A stretch of DNA of 64,000 bases from NCBI GenBank assembly GCA_964617645.1, contig CAZTYE010000002.1, forward strand, positions 1-64,000. The letters are read 5' to 3'. Under the pieces are notes generated by a model. It did not search any database, was not told where the DNA came from, and was given only the letters and a program-made list of their open reading frames with translations. Below are positions 8,118-16,905 of this stretch, one piece after another. The number at the start of each line of letters is the position of its first letter. Within the stretch, counting starts at the first letter, position 1. Source of the DNA: JADJGC01 sp964617645. GTDB taxonomy: Bacteria; Zixibacteria; MSB-5A5; CAIYYT01. The translations under genes were made by a program, and so were the position numbers.

Positions 8118-8344
8118 TCCTGATCGCCTCCGTTGCGATCGATCGCGATTTGTTCGTCGAAAGTGAAAATCGCTTCAATCGGTTTTCCAAGCAAGCGCGA
8201 AATGCGAAACGCCAACGGCAAACTCGGATCGTACTTTCCGGTTTCAATGGCATTAACCGTCTGCCGCGACACGCCGAGGCGTTCGGCGATGTCCTGTTGC
8301 GACCAATTGCGTTCGGCGCGCTCGACCTTGAGACGGTTCTTCAC
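8114..8344 (-). CDS. XRE-family transcriptional regulator (Cro/CI-type HTH)
   Basis: A 76-aa single-domain repressor of the short XRE type: MKNRLKVERAERNWSQQDIA, then ERLGVSRQTVNAIETGKYDPS and FRISRLLGKPIEAIF. The recognition helix is around VSRQTVNAIE. GTG 8344 is the chosen start, with GGAGG five bases before it. The gene overlaps the membrane-protein gene upstream (stop 8341) and the CDGSH gene downstream. Such regulators are often encoded with a small membrane protein. It probably binds the ACAT/ATGT palindromes in front of the operon and represses itself; that is inference. Confidence 0.9.
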   Translation of the reverse strand: MKNRLKVERAERNWSQQDIAERLGVSRQTVNAIETGKYDPSLPLAFRISRLLGKPIEAIFTFDEQIAIDRNGGDQD

Positions 8345-8727
8345 CGGTACCTCCGCGATGCCAGTGCCAGGCCGGTAAAGTAGAGTAAAGGCAAGAAATA
8401 CCATGCGTGTTTGAGTCCGAAGTTCTCATCGGGAACACCGACCGCGATTGTGAACAGGCTCAGGGTCATGAGCATGACGATAGCGGATGGAAACGCAAAT
8501 GCCAGCGCCTCCAATTGGATGCGGCGCTCGAGCTCATCAGCCTCCCGCTGCATCTTGACGAAATTCCAGAGGAACCAAGCGAAAAACGGAATCGGAATCG
8601 CCGCCAGAGCAATCCTAACGATGTCCGAATCAACCCAGATTCTCAGCCCCATCCGCGCGAGCAGATACGAGACGAAGAAGAATAGCGCCGACAATAGTGG
8701 TACTCGGCTCTTGTGAGACTTAGTCAT
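8341..8727 (-). CDS. Four-helix membrane protein paired with XRE regulator
   Basis: The 128-aa protein has four predicted transmembrane segments (about 9-25, 36-55, 75-97, 105-123) arranged as two hairpins, with a charged linker MQREADELERRIQLEALAF between them. I recognise the general type (small four-helix proteins co-encoded with short XRE regulators) but no function. Start ATG 8727 has a perfect AGGAGG at 8736-8741. First gene of the operon; its 3' end overlaps the regulator's start codon. Confidence 0.8.
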   Translation of the reverse strand: MTKSHKSRVPLLSALFFFVSYLLARMGLRIWVDSDIVRIALAAIPIPFFAWFLWNFVKMQREADELERRIQLEALAFAFPSAIVMLMTLSLFTIAVGVPDENFGLKHAWYFLPLLYFTGLALASRRYR

Positions 8728-8750
8728 CTTACTAACCTCCTAAAGTTGAA

Positions 8751-8801
8751 TACATGATATGTAAATTCGACATAATGTCAAGCATTATTTACATTATGTA
8801 A
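8751..8801 (-). promoter_or_regulatory. Promoter with three ACAT/ATGT operator palindromes
   Basis: On the minus strand TTGACA (8776-8781) and TATCAT (8754-8759) are 16 bases apart. GACATAATGTC (8769-8779) overlaps the -35; TTACATTATGTAA (8789-8801) lies upstream with its centre exactly 21 bp away; TACATGATATGTA (8751-8763) covers the -10. The shared half-site is ACAT/ATGT. Placement over the promoter suggests repression, probably by the XRE protein encoded in the operon. Confidence 0.7.
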
Positions 8802-8832
8802 CGTGTATTTGACTATAATGTTCCGTCAATTC

Positions 8833-8873
8833 GAAAAAAAATACCGGCGCTGCAGGGGAATCGGCAGCGCCGG
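8833..8873 (-). terminator. Rho-independent terminator of the PilW-like gene
   Basis: Read on the minus strand, CCGGCGCTGC and GCAGCGCCGG form a perfect 10-bp stem with a 10-base loop, followed by TATTTTTTTT. It ends the 8905-9747 transcript. Confidence 0.9.
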
Positions 8874-8904
8874 CTGGCGTGGTAGAGAGGCAAGGAGAGA
8901 TGGT

Positions 8905-9747
8905 TTACATGGACAGATTCCGCACTTGAACGGCCGTTTCTAAGGTGTCATAGCGGAATTCATTGAGCAGAAGGTCGGATTTGTGGGTTCGTGCCACGAC
9001 GTCGATCTCGACCTCGCGAACGTAGCGGTCGACGGTGACATAATCGAAAATCTTGCCATTGCCCTGCCGATAGCGGAACTGGAGATCAACGATATCGTCG
9101 GCGTAAACCACTGCCGGCCGGCCGTTGGCCTCCATCATGAAAGTCGGATGTTCGGGATCGGTCGTGTCGTCGACATAGTATTTGCGGAATTCAAGAATGA
9201 AGATCTGCGATCCGGCGGGGTAGGCCTTGGATAATTTCCCGTTGTTGTGCTGAATATGACCGGCTGATTCCTGGACTTGAGTAATCATGAAAAACTCGCC
9301 GGAGTCGATAAGCGGATCGTAGATATAGGCCCAGGTATCGGCCTGAAAGCAGCTAATATTCGAGCCCTTGCACTTCAGTTCCGCCGACGGTTGCGGCATG
9401 GCCTCCGAGAGCGTGGCGGTGCACGCCGGCTCGGAGAGAAAGACGACGGCGACGGTGTCGGGGTTGGTGTCCCAGCTCATCAGGCTGACGGTTCCGAGTG
9501 GAACCTTGTATCCGGCTTGACGAATTTTCCCGACCAATTCATCGACAGTGGCGCGACCGTTCTGCTGCATATTGGTGACGCCGTCCTGAATGATGTGCTG
9601 CTTGTTTTGTGAGACAAAGACCTGCATGCCGCCGGCGATCACGAAGGACGCGATCAATGCGGCGATTAGGACTTCGATGATCGTGAGTCCGCGCTGGTTT
9701 CTCAGGCGATTGTGCTCCGAGCTAATTCTCTCAAGATTCCATTGCAT
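8905..9747 (-). CDS. PilW-like type IV prepilin
   Basis: The 280-aa protein has a class III signal: a short basic leader ending NQRG, then LTIIEVLIAALIASFVIAGG, with glycine at -1 and glutamate at +5. The rest resembles PilW-type minor pilins, with a conserved MQQNGRATVDELVGKIRQAGY helix. Minor pilins prime assembly of type IV pili or type II secretion pseudopili in the inner membrane. Start ATG 9747 follows GAGGAG. No other pilus gene is near, so it is an orphan locus with its own terminator. Leucine replaces the usual phenylalanine at +1 after the cleavage site, which PilD-type peptidases tolerate. Confidence 0.82.
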   Translation of the reverse strand: MQWNLERISSEHNRLRNQRGLTIIEVLIAALIASFVIAGGMQVFVSQNKQHIIQDGVTNMQQNGRATVDELVGKIRQAGYKVPLGTVSLMSWDTNPDTVAVVFLSEPACTATLSEAMPQPSAELKCKGSNISCFQADTWAYIYDPLIDSGEFFMITQVQESAGHIQHNNGKLSKAYPAGSQIFILEFRKYYVDDTTDPEHPTFMMEANGRPAVVYADDIVDLQFRYRQGNGKIFDYVTVDRYVREVEIDVVARTHKSDLLLNEFRYDTLETAVQVRNLSM

Positions 9748-9960
9748 CTACCACTCCTCGTTTTGAATGCCGGAGGAGGATTACGCAAGGGCTGCGCCGA
9801 AGCGCTGTGCGATCGCTGCGCAGTAGGCGCATTGACTGACAACGACTTACATCGCGACTTCTGAGACACCCTGATTGCATGATGAATGGCGAGTAACATA
9901 CTTGCCGATTGAGCGTGAACGCTCGCACACATTTCATTTGATTTGGAGGATTGGAGATTA

Positions 9961-10046
9961 TGCCGGAGACCGGAATCGAACCGGTACGGGTGTTTCCACC
10001 CGAGGGATTTTAAGTCCCTTGCGTCTACCAATTTCGCCACTCCGGC
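9961..10046 (-). tRNA. tRNA-Leu (anticodon TAA)
   Basis: A complete 86-base cloverleaf reads on the minus strand: acceptor GCCGGAG/CTCCGGC, anticodon loop CTTAAAA (TAA), a long variable arm CGGGTGGAAACACCCG typical of class II tRNAs, and GGTTCGATTCC in the T arm. Discriminator A; CCA is not encoded. Confidence 0.96.
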
Positions 10047-10150
10047 GGATCAGCAAAACAATAATGATTCAACCATGTCGACGCAATCAGGATGTTATGC
10101 CGTCAGTTTGAACCGGGATTCGCCTCGGCGATTAGTCTGCGAAAATCTCT

Positions 10151-10179
10151 TTGACTCAGCGCCTGCGCAGCCATAGTAT
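10151..10179 (+). promoter_or_regulatory. Possible promoter of the phospholipase-like pair
   Basis: TTGACT and TAGTAT are 17 bases apart, about 165 bases before the 10346 start. A 7-bp hairpin TCCCGGC/GCCGGGA at 10226-10244 lies in the leader without a U-run. Confidence 0.4.
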
Positions 10180-10345
10180 GCCGGTACAACAAATCTGCAC
10201 CTTTAATGACTATTACGCGATTAATTCCCGGCTTGGCGCCGGGAGTGCATCGGAGTCACTTTCAGAACTGAATTCTCGGACTTGGTTGCGCCGGCATCGT
10301 TGATGTCTGACGAGACCGGCGTCGAACAAATGGGAGGAGCAGGCG

Positions 10346-12010
10346 ATGCGCAAGCTGGTAACCAACGCCAACGACACGTTTCGCGTCAAGGCGTACGCCG
10401 GGACCACCGGGGTACTCTTGGCGATGGATATCGACGAATCGAGCAAGCCGGACCTGTTGGGATTCGCGATCGAAGAGAAGGAGAAGGGGAAAGACTGGCG
10501 CTGGCTCTGGAGTAGTCTGACCTTTCCGAACACGCCGCACACGATTCCCCGCTGGGGCGCAACCGCGAGCAACATTGCGCCGTTCCAGAAATTCCGCTGG
10601 GGCGATTACAGCATCGAATCCGGCACGACGTGCGCGTATCGCATCTATCCGGCGTATCGGAACGACGGCGATCCGGGGCCGAACAATCCGCCGCGGCTGG
10701 ACACGCCGCTGGAAGTTGAAGTCACTACCGATGACGGCAAGCCGGCGGGTCATCGTGTGGCGTTCAATCGCGCCGTTGCCGCCAGCCAATCATTCGGCAA
10801 ACAGTTTGAGGATCTCGATAAGCAGCTCAGCAAGCAGAAAAATCTCGCGATCGAGGACTGGCCCGAAAGGCCGCGTAAGTGGCTTGAGCACGGATTGCTT
10901 GACCGGATTCTCGGCTTCGTTGACCGCGCAAAAGACGACACGTGGGCGCTGGATGTCGCGATCTATGAATACGAGCTTCCCGCGATTGTCGCCGCCGTCA
11001 ATGCGGCGCACAAACGCAAAGTTGACTTACGGGTTTTGTATCATGCTAAGGTCGGTGACGATCAGACGCAGGCGAACGAGGAAAGTCTGAAAAAGATACC
11101 GAAGGCGAAAAAGCGCGCGCGCATTACCAGTGGCATCTTTCACGACAAGTTCATCGTGCTGAGCAAGGTGTCGGCCGCCGGCAAGCGGATACCCAAAGCG
11201 GTACTGTGCGGGAGCACGAACTTCACCGAAAACGGCGTGTACCGGCAGGCGAATGTCGTGCATAGCGTCGATGATGCGACTATCGCCAAGAAGTACGCCG
11301 AGGTTTTTGACTTTATCTGGGACAATGCCGAAGACGTTACGGCGACGCGGGATTGGATCAATCAGAACAACCCGATCAGCAGCAGCGAAGCAATATTCGC
11401 CGGGTTTTCACCACGCAGCGGCGAGGTTGATCTGGCGGAATTCATCCGAGTGATCAAGGCAGCCGACCGTGATTTGCTGTTTGCGACAGCCTTTGCGCTC
11501 CCCGACAAAATCCTCGATGCCCTGCTCGGGCAGGCGAACGACTCGGTCTTGCGCTTCGGTCTGCAAAACACGGCGAGCCGGATTTCCGGCTATCACGGCG
11601 ACCGGACGGCGCAGTTTGTCGCGACCGCGCTGTTGTCGAAAGGACTCGAAGGCTGGGTCAAAGAAGGGCTGCGCGGCCAAAGAGGTAATCTGCTGGTACA
11701 CACTAAAGCGGTGGTGGTCAATTTCACCGGCGACAAACCGATGATCATCAGCGGCAGCCACAATCTGAGCGGCGCCGCCAGCAAGAAGAACGACGAAAAC
11801 TACCTGATCATTCGCGGCGATACCGATTTGGCCGACCGCCACGGGCTGGAAATCTTGCGGTTCTACGACCACTATCGTTTTCGCTATTACGCGAAATTAC
11901 TGAAATTCCAGAAAGCCAAGCCGCTGGCGGTCGACGATTCGTGGGCGGATTTATACTACACGCCCGGTCGATTGAAGTGCAGCGATCGCTTGCGATTTTC
12001 GGGGAGATAG
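10346..12010 (+). CDS. Phospholipase D-like protein with two HKD motifs
   Basis: The 554-aa protein has two PLD-type phosphodiesterase half-sites: HDKFIVLSK at 266 with GSTNFTENG, and HTKAVVVNFTGD at 452 with SGSHNLSG. The second motif keeps H, K and D; the first keeps H and K but lacks a clear aspartate. PLD enzymes cleave phospholipids or nucleic-acid phosphodiesters through a histidine intermediate; the substrate here is unknown. Residues 1-150 form a separate N-terminal region I do not recognise. There is no signal peptide. ATG 10346 follows GGAGGAGCAGG. The stop TAG overlaps the start of the DUF2235 gene by one base. Confidence 0.83.
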   Translation: MRKLVTNANDTFRVKAYAGTTGVLLAMDIDESSKPDLLGFAIEEKEKGKDWRWLWSSLTFPNTPHTIPRWGATASNIAPFQKFRWGDYSIESGTTCAYRIYPAYRNDGDPGPNNPPRLDTPLEVEVTTDDGKPAGHRVAFNRAVAASQSFGKQFEDLDKQLSKQKNLAIEDWPERPRKWLEHGLLDRILGFVDRAKDDTWALDVAIYEYELPAIVAAVNAAHKRKVDLRVLYHAKVGDDQTQANEESLKKIPKAKKRARITSGIFHDKFIVLSKVSAAGKRIPKAVLCGSTNFTENGVYRQANVVHSVDDATIAKKYAEVFDFIWDNAEDVTATRDWINQNNPISSSEAIFAGFSPRSGEVDLAEFIRVIKAADRDLLFATAFALPDKILDALLGQANDSVLRFGLQNTASRISGYHGDRTAQFVATALLSKGLEGWVKEGLRGQRGNLLVHTKAVVVNFTGDKPMIISGSHNLSGAASKKNDENYLIIRGDTDLADRHGLEILRFYDHYRFRYYAKLLKFQKAKPLAVDDSWADLYYTPGRLKCSDRLRFSGR

Positions 12011-13125
12011 TGGACGGCGCGACCGGAAGAAACATCGTCATCTGTTTCGATGGCACGGGGAACGAGTATCAAGCGAGCGGTCAAACCAACGTCCTCAAGC
12101 TCTACCGCGCGCTCGACCGAAGGGATCCCGAGCAGCAAGTCGCTCTCTACTTGCCCGGAGTCGGGACGATGGCAGCGCCCGGCTCGCAGACGTGGATAAC
12201 GAGAAATCTCTCGCGGCTGTTCGGACTGGCTTTCGGCTACGGCGTGTTTCGCAGCGTCACGGATGCGTACGCGTTCGTGATGAAATTCTATCGCGGCCCT
12301 GATGACCGGATATTTCTTTTCGGATTCAGTCGCGGCGCCTATGCGGCGCGCGTATTGGCGGGGATGCTGCAATCGTGCGGGTTGCTTGACAGGGGCGCCG
12401 AAAGCCTGATCCCCTATGCGCTGCGGGTGTATCGAAAGCGGCTAGCGATTCGTCCCGCATGGGCGCATGGTTGGTGCGTTCCGATTTATCATCTGCTGCG
12501 ACCGATCCGGCGACTGAAGGGACTGACGGAACCAGACTGGAAGCAAGCGGACGGATTCAAGCAATGCTTCTCGCGCAAGTGTCACCCGCATTTTATCGGC
12601 ATCTGGGACACGGTCAAGTCGATCGGCTGGTTCCGGCGCAGCGTAATATTGCCGCACACGGCGTATCATCCGGCACTGAAGTACGGCCGGCACGCGGTGG
12701 CTATCGACGAGCGGCGGCGCCACTTTCGCACGAATCTGTGGAAGCTGGCACAATGGCGGGAAGTCAAAGACGCTGATGTCCGCGAGCTGTGGTTTGCCGG
12801 TGTGCACTCGGATGTCGGTGGATCGTACGCGGACTCGCGGCTTGCGGACATAGCGTTCCAGTGGGTGCTCGATGGCGCTGAGCAATACGGACTCAAGATT
12901 TGGCCCGACGCATTGCCGTGGCTGAAGATCAATCCCGATCCGGGCGGGCCGATGCACAATTCGCTGCGCGGGTTTTGGCGGCTGCTCGGCGGTTATACGC
13001 GGCAGATACCGGAGGACGCGGTTATACATCGCTCAGTCGAGGAGCGCATGCGGATTGCGACGAGTGCGGATGCCGACTTCAAGTACGAGCCAAATATACC
13101 GGCGAGTGCGACGTTTGAGGAATAA
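12010..13125 (+). CDS. DUF2235 alpha/beta-hydrolase, Tle1-like lipase family
   Basis: DUF2235 proteins are alpha/beta hydrolases that include the type VI secretion phospholipase Tle1. This 371-aa protein has the FDGTGN motif (13-18), the nucleophile elbow GFSRGA (105-110, Ser107) and VHSDVGGSYADS, where the catalytic aspartate and histidine region lies. GTG 12010 is the likely start, overlapping the upstream stop; GGGGAG is only three bases away, so the exact start is uncertain. No signal peptide or VgrG/PAAR domain is visible. Coupling to a PLD-like enzyme suggests both act on the same lipid or in one response. Confidence 0.83.
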   Translation: MDGATGRNIVICFDGTGNEYQASGQTNVLKLYRALDRRDPEQQVALYLPGVGTMAAPGSQTWITRNLSRLFGLAFGYGVFRSVTDAYAFVMKFYRGPDDRIFLFGFSRGAYAARVLAGMLQSCGLLDRGAESLIPYALRVYRKRLAIRPAWAHGWCVPIYHLLRPIRRLKGLTEPDWKQADGFKQCFSRKCHPHFIGIWDTVKSIGWFRRSVILPHTAYHPALKYGRHAVAIDERRRHFRTNLWKLAQWREVKDADVRELWFAGVHSDVGGSYADSRLADIAFQWVLDGAEQYGLKIWPDALPWLKINPDPGGPMHNSLRGFWRLLGGYTRQIPEDAVIHRSVEERMRIATSADADFKYEPNIPASATFEE

Positions 13126-13340
13126 GCCAACGGAGTAGTTCAGGAACGCAACGCAGATCGGATTCCGGCGGATTCGGATGACACACCCCGTCTTCGTCCC
13201 GCTCTCAGCGGGACGAATCTACTTCTCTCAAGAGGGAAATCGCGACGTCGTGTTCCGCGTTTCAACAGCACGTTTGCGCTTGACGCCTTGGGAACCTCGG
13301 CGCTCCAGTGCTCGCCAAAGTGCTTTGTCAATTCGAGGAC

Positions 13341-13886
13341 TTACAACTGGGTTTTGATGTGGACGCGGCCGGATTCGAAGCGCGGTTTAATGATGTCAAA
13401 TGTCAATGAGGTGTCGGCGTATCCGAATTCTAATAGCGGTAGATCGAACAAGTCGATCTCGACATCCGTCTCCGGGGCGTTGCCGAATGCCCAGAAGTGA
13501 AGTGTCGCCAGCAAACCACCGCCGCGGCCGACACCGGTCGTGTCGACGACTCCGATTTGGATCGTGTCGTGCCGCGCATACCAGAGTTGGAACATGAATG
13601 TAGAGCACCGACTGCCAACATACGATACCGAGTCGCAACGCATCACGGCGGCATTAAAGCGCAGGGGCAGACTCACCGCCGCTATTGGATCCGTATTTTC
13701 GAAGTAGACCGGCACGGCAAAGCGTTGTCCGGCGGGAACGCTGATGTCCTTGGGCATCGAGACGAGATTTTCAAGCGGCTTGCCGGGGTCGGTGGAGCCG
13801 CAGCCGGTTGCGAGCAGAGCGGCCGTCGCAATGAACAGCGCGACCGAAACGCGTGATACTGGATACGAAAGTCGGTGTAAATTCAT
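13341..13886 (-). CDS. Lipoprotein with cohesin-like domain
   Basis: A signal peptide ends in the lipobox LLATGC, giving a lipidated cysteine at about residue 29. The remaining 150 residues look like a cohesin/carbohydrate-binding-type beta sandwich: PAGQRFAVPVYFENTDPIAAV, LPLRFNAAVMRCDSV and the GGGLLATLHFWAFGNAPETDVEI segment. Cohesins bind dockerin repeats, and a dockerin-bearing protein occurs at 26710-27987. That pairing is a guess. Two extra cysteines (MRCDSV and SRCSTF) could form a disulphide. Single gene, divergent from the flavodiiron gene. Confidence 0.7.
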   Translation of the reverse strand: MNLHRLSYPVSRVSVALFIATAALLATGCGSTDPGKPLENLVSMPKDISVPAGQRFAVPVYFENTDPIAAVSLPLRFNAAVMRCDSVSYVGSRCSTFMFQLWYARHDTIQIGVVDTTGVGRGGGLLATLHFWAFGNAPETDVEIDLFDLPLLEFGYADTSLTFDIIKPRFESGRVHIKTQL

Positions 13887-13996
13887 ACCACCTTAAATTA
13901 CGGCGCGAGCGCAAGTCTGTGCAACAGCTTTTTGGGGCAGTAAACGGCTTGATTTCGCGGCAGTCGGGGCTATCTTCCCTCGCGAAGTGAGGACTT

Positions 13997-15193
13997 ATGA
14001 CCGCGATCAAGCTTTTTGATGATATCCACTGGGTTGGCACCAAAGACCCGGAGTTGCGCCTGTTTGACCTGTATGTGACAACCAGCTTCGGGACAACTTA
14101 CAATTCCTATCTCGTGCGCGGCAAGCGAACGGCTTTGATCGATGCCGTGAAGGATGGCTTTGAGGATCAGTTGTTTGCCCGCGTTCGTGAAATCGTGCCG
14201 TTGGAGTCGATTGATTTCCTCGTCGTCAATCACAATGAGCCGGACCATTCCGGAGCGATTAGCAAGCTCCTGGCGATCAATCCGAGGATGCGGCTGGTTT
14301 GCGCGAAACCGGCCGTGCCGTTCCTGCGGAACATCATCAACGATGACGGGCGCCCGATTGAGGGGGTTAAAGGCGGCGACAAACTTGATCTTGGCGGTCT
14401 GACACTCGAGTTTCTCTCGACTCCATTCATGCATTGGCCGGATACAATGATGGCCTATAATCCGGAGCATCGGGTGCTTTTCTCATGCGACGGTTACGCC
14501 GCGCATTATTGTCCGCGCGAGGACATGTACTTCCCGGCTGACGATATGACACTGATGCATGAGGCGTGGCACTACTACGATTCGATTATGCGGCCGTTCG
14601 CGCCTTACTCGCGTAAAGCGGCTGAAACAGCCCTGAAAATGGAGATCGCGTTGGTGGCGCCCTCGCACGGGCCGATGCAGAAAGCAAAGCCGAAAGCGAT
14701 TATCGAAAAGTACTTGGAGTGGACACAGCCGAAACATCGCGGCGACAAAAAGTTGGTCGCGATTTTGTATGCTTCATCCTACGGCAACACGAAGCTGATG
14801 GCCGAATCGATAGCGGCTTCATTGAGTGAGAACGGGCTGGCGACGCGGCTGTTGGATGTCACCGAGTCATCGATCGCAGAGATACGGGATTGGATCGAGT
14901 CAGCGGACGGAATCCTCGTTGGTTCGCCGACATTTGCCGGGGATGTGGTCAAGCCGATCTGGGACGCCGCACATCTGCTGGCGACGGTCGCCTCCACAGG
15001 CAAGAAGGCCGCCGCGTTCGGCTCCTACGGCTGGGGCGGACAAGCAATCGAGTTTCTTGAAAGCTACTTTGAGGGTCTCAAACTCAAGGTGCACAAGCCG
15101 GGCGCAAGGGCGCGGCTGGTGCCATCGACGAGCGAACTTGAGCAATGCCGCGAATTCGGCGCCGCGTTCGCGAGATTTGTCTGCGAATCGTAG
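13997..15193 (+). CDS. Flavodiiron protein (A-type flavoprotein, FprA/ROO-like)
   Basis: Flavodiiron proteins reduce oxygen to water or nitric oxide to N2O in the cytoplasm, using electrons usually from rubredoxin. The 398-aa protein has a metallo-beta-lactamase-type diiron domain (1-245) with HNEPDHSG (H79, E81, D83, H84), FMHWPDTM, SCDGYAAH and PSHGPM ligands. A flavodoxin domain (253-398) has the FMN loop SSYGNTK. All diiron ligands are present. The start follows GAGGACTT. No rubredoxin gene is adjacent. It precedes an OsmC gene, consistent with oxidative-stress protection. Confidence 0.93.
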   Translation: MTAIKLFDDIHWVGTKDPELRLFDLYVTTSFGTTYNSYLVRGKRTALIDAVKDGFEDQLFARVREIVPLESIDFLVVNHNEPDHSGAISKLLAINPRMRLVCAKPAVPFLRNIINDDGRPIEGVKGGDKLDLGGLTLEFLSTPFMHWPDTMMAYNPEHRVLFSCDGYAAHYCPREDMYFPADDMTLMHEAWHYYDSIMRPFAPYSRKAAETALKMEIALVAPSHGPMQKAKPKAIIEKYLEWTQPKHRGDKKLVAILYASSYGNTKLMAESIAASLSENGLATRLLDVTESSIAEIRDWIESADGILVGSPTFAGDVVKPIWDAAHLLATVASTGKKAAAFGSYGWGGQAIEFLESYFEGLKLKVHKPGARARLVPSTSELEQCREFGAAFARFVCES

Positions 15194-15288
15194 AGTCGAT
15201 TCCCGCTCGAAAAAATCTTGCGACGATTTGTCAAATGCGACTGGGTCTTCGGCAGTAGAATGCTAAAGCTTATGATCTGGAGGGATTC

Positions 15289-15717
15289 ATGATTCGCAAA
15301 GCAACGGCCGTTTGGAACGGCGACCTCAAGGGTGGTAACGGCAATCTCACGACCGAGACCGGAACGCTCAAGAACACGCAATATTCATTTGCTTCCCGCT
15401 TTGAATCGGGGATGGGCACAAATCCGGAAGAGCTGTTAGGCGCGGCGCACGCCGGGTGCTTTTCGATGGCGTTGGCTGCGGGATTGGCAAATGCCGGCCA
15501 CAAGCCGGAGACGGTCTCGACGACAGCGAAAGTCCATCTCAGCAAACTTGATGGCGGATTCAAGATCAACTTGATCGAACTCGAATGCGAAGCCCGTATT
15601 CCGGGCTTGAATGAGAAGACGTTTTTGGAATTCGCGGAGAAGACGAAGACCGGCTGCATCGTTTCGCAGGCGTTGTCGGCGGTCGAGATGAAGTTGACGG
15701 CGAAGTTGTTGAATTAG
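15289..15717 (+). CDS. OsmC-family peroxiredoxin
   Basis: This 142-aa protein is of the OsmC subfamily, which reduces organic hydroperoxides using two cysteines. These are HAGCFSMAL (about Cys57) and TGCIVSQAL (about Cys122). The N-terminal TAVWNGDLKGGNGNLTTETG and NPEELLGAA segments are typical. Start ATG 15289 follows GGAGGG. It lies about 95 bases after the flavodiiron gene on the same strand. Confidence 0.93.
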   Translation: MIRKATAVWNGDLKGGNGNLTTETGTLKNTQYSFASRFESGMGTNPEELLGAAHAGCFSMALAAGLANAGHKPETVSTTAKVHLSKLDGGFKINLIELECEARIPGLNEKTFLEFAEKTKTGCIVSQALSAVEMKLTAKLLN

Positions 15718-15806
15718 TCGGATCAGACCCGACAGCTACCGGAGGCGATATCGCCCCGGTCATCAGACGAGAGTCGGACGCAACCCTTGGTCGAGATCGG
15801 TGACGC

Positions 15807-16127
15807 ATGGCACATCTGGTCATGTTCCTCGTGTTTATGTGGTGCTATCTTGCCTATTACTTTGTGCCATTCATATTGATTCTCTTGATCGGCGAGTGGG
15901 TTTCGGGCAGCATGGCAAGATTTCGCTCTCTCATTTTCGTGGAATACTGGGGGCCATTCGTGGTGCTGGGGCTGTTGGCGCTGTCGGCGTATCGAGCGCG
16001 CTTGGCCTCAGATTTGAACACTGCTGAATCGCTGGGCTTTCTGGAATCGCATCGCCTCTCGGGTAAAATGATCAGGTTTCAGTTGTCACTGTTGCCGGTG
16101 ATCGGAAAATGGTTCGCCGAGAAGTAA
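15807..16127 (+). CDS. Small membrane protein, function unknown
   Basis: A 106-aa protein with two hydrophobic segments (about 4-30 and 47-62), then an amphipathic tail rich in R, K and L. I do not recognise the family. The ribosome-binding site is weak (GAGATCGGTGACGC before ATG 15807). It follows the OsmC gene by 89 bases on the same strand. It is kept because of clear membrane-segment composition; existence is moderately supported. Confidence 0.5.
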   Translation: MAHLVMFLVFMWCYLAYYFVPFILILLIGEWVSGSMARFRSLIFVEYWGPFVVLGLLALSAYRARLASDLNTAESLGFLESHRLSGKMIRFQLSLLPVIGKWFAEK

Positions 16128-16219
16128 ATTTGCGGGTGCGGTTCCCAGTTAGTACACGCCGCCAATTGGCCGACGCTGTGAGACGCGGAACACTTCTTGC
16201 ATTGCCATCGCTGAAGCTG

Positions 16220-16792
16220 TCACTTCCCCCCGAGAGCGCGGATCCGTTTTCCCTGAGAACAATCGAAGACTAATTCCCGCAGGCGCCGCTGTCGCGTCTC
16301 GGCGCGTTTGGCGCTGGTGACCCAAAAGGTCACCGTGCGTTTGTACCACGGGGGCATTTTCTGCCAGTAAGTCCAGGCCTTGCGGTTCGCCTTGAGCGCT
16401 GATTCGACAACTTCCATATCCGGCCCGTGATTTTCGTAAGAGTATCCGGCGGCGGCTTCTTGACGCGAGTTGAAGGCTTCCAGCCCGGGCGGTTGCATCA
16501 AGCCCGATTCGATGAGTTGTTCGGCGCGTCGAATGTTGACGCGGCTCCAGCGGCTTCTTTCGAGGCGAGGAGTGAATCGAATTTTGTAGGACTCGTCATC
16601 GACGCTCTTGCGGACGCCGTCGATCCAGCCGAAGCAGAGCGCTTCGTCGAGCGCTTCGTGATACGTTAGAGACGCCTTCCCTGTGGCGACTTTATAGAAG
16701 CCGACCCAGAGCTCTGCCGCAGAGTCGTAGTTGCGCGCGAGCCAGCGTCGCCACTCGCCCTGACTCTTGAAGAATTGTGGAGCCTCCATCAA
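16220..16792 (-). CDS. YdeI/OmpD-associated family protein
   Basis: The 190-aa protein matches the YdeI-type (OmdA) family: SQGEWRRWLARNYDSAAELW, GFYKVATGKASLTYHEALD, EALCFGWIDGVRKSVDD and YKIRFTPRLERSRWSRVNI. The C-terminal W-x3-PPWYKR segment and basic tail KRAETRQRRL also fit. In E. coli YdeI has been linked to antimicrobial-peptide resistance, but the molecular function is not known. It is a single gene, divergent from the RND efflux operon. Confidence 0.85.
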   Translation of the reverse strand: MMEAPQFFKSQGEWRRWLARNYDSAAELWVGFYKVATGKASLTYHEALDEALCFGWIDGVRKSVDDESYKIRFTPRLERSRWSRVNIRRAEQLIESGLMQPPGLEAFNSRQEAAAGYSYENHGPDMEVVESALKANRKAWTYWQKMPPWYKRTVTFWVTSAKRAETRQRRLRELVFDCSQGKRIRALGGK

Positions 16793-16905
16793 TTCGAATT
16801 TACGTGTCAGTCGTCCGAATCACAAGCGCTCGAACCGGCGGAATTTGCGGAAACCTGCGCTGAAAACGGAACTTCCCTTTAGGCTCGCGGTTAACTATTC
16901 ATAGC

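Noticed and set aside
10346..13125. Type VI secretion effector island
   Set aside because: No VgrG, PAAR, Hcp or immunity-like gene is present, so only the family resemblance of the two lipase folds is reported.
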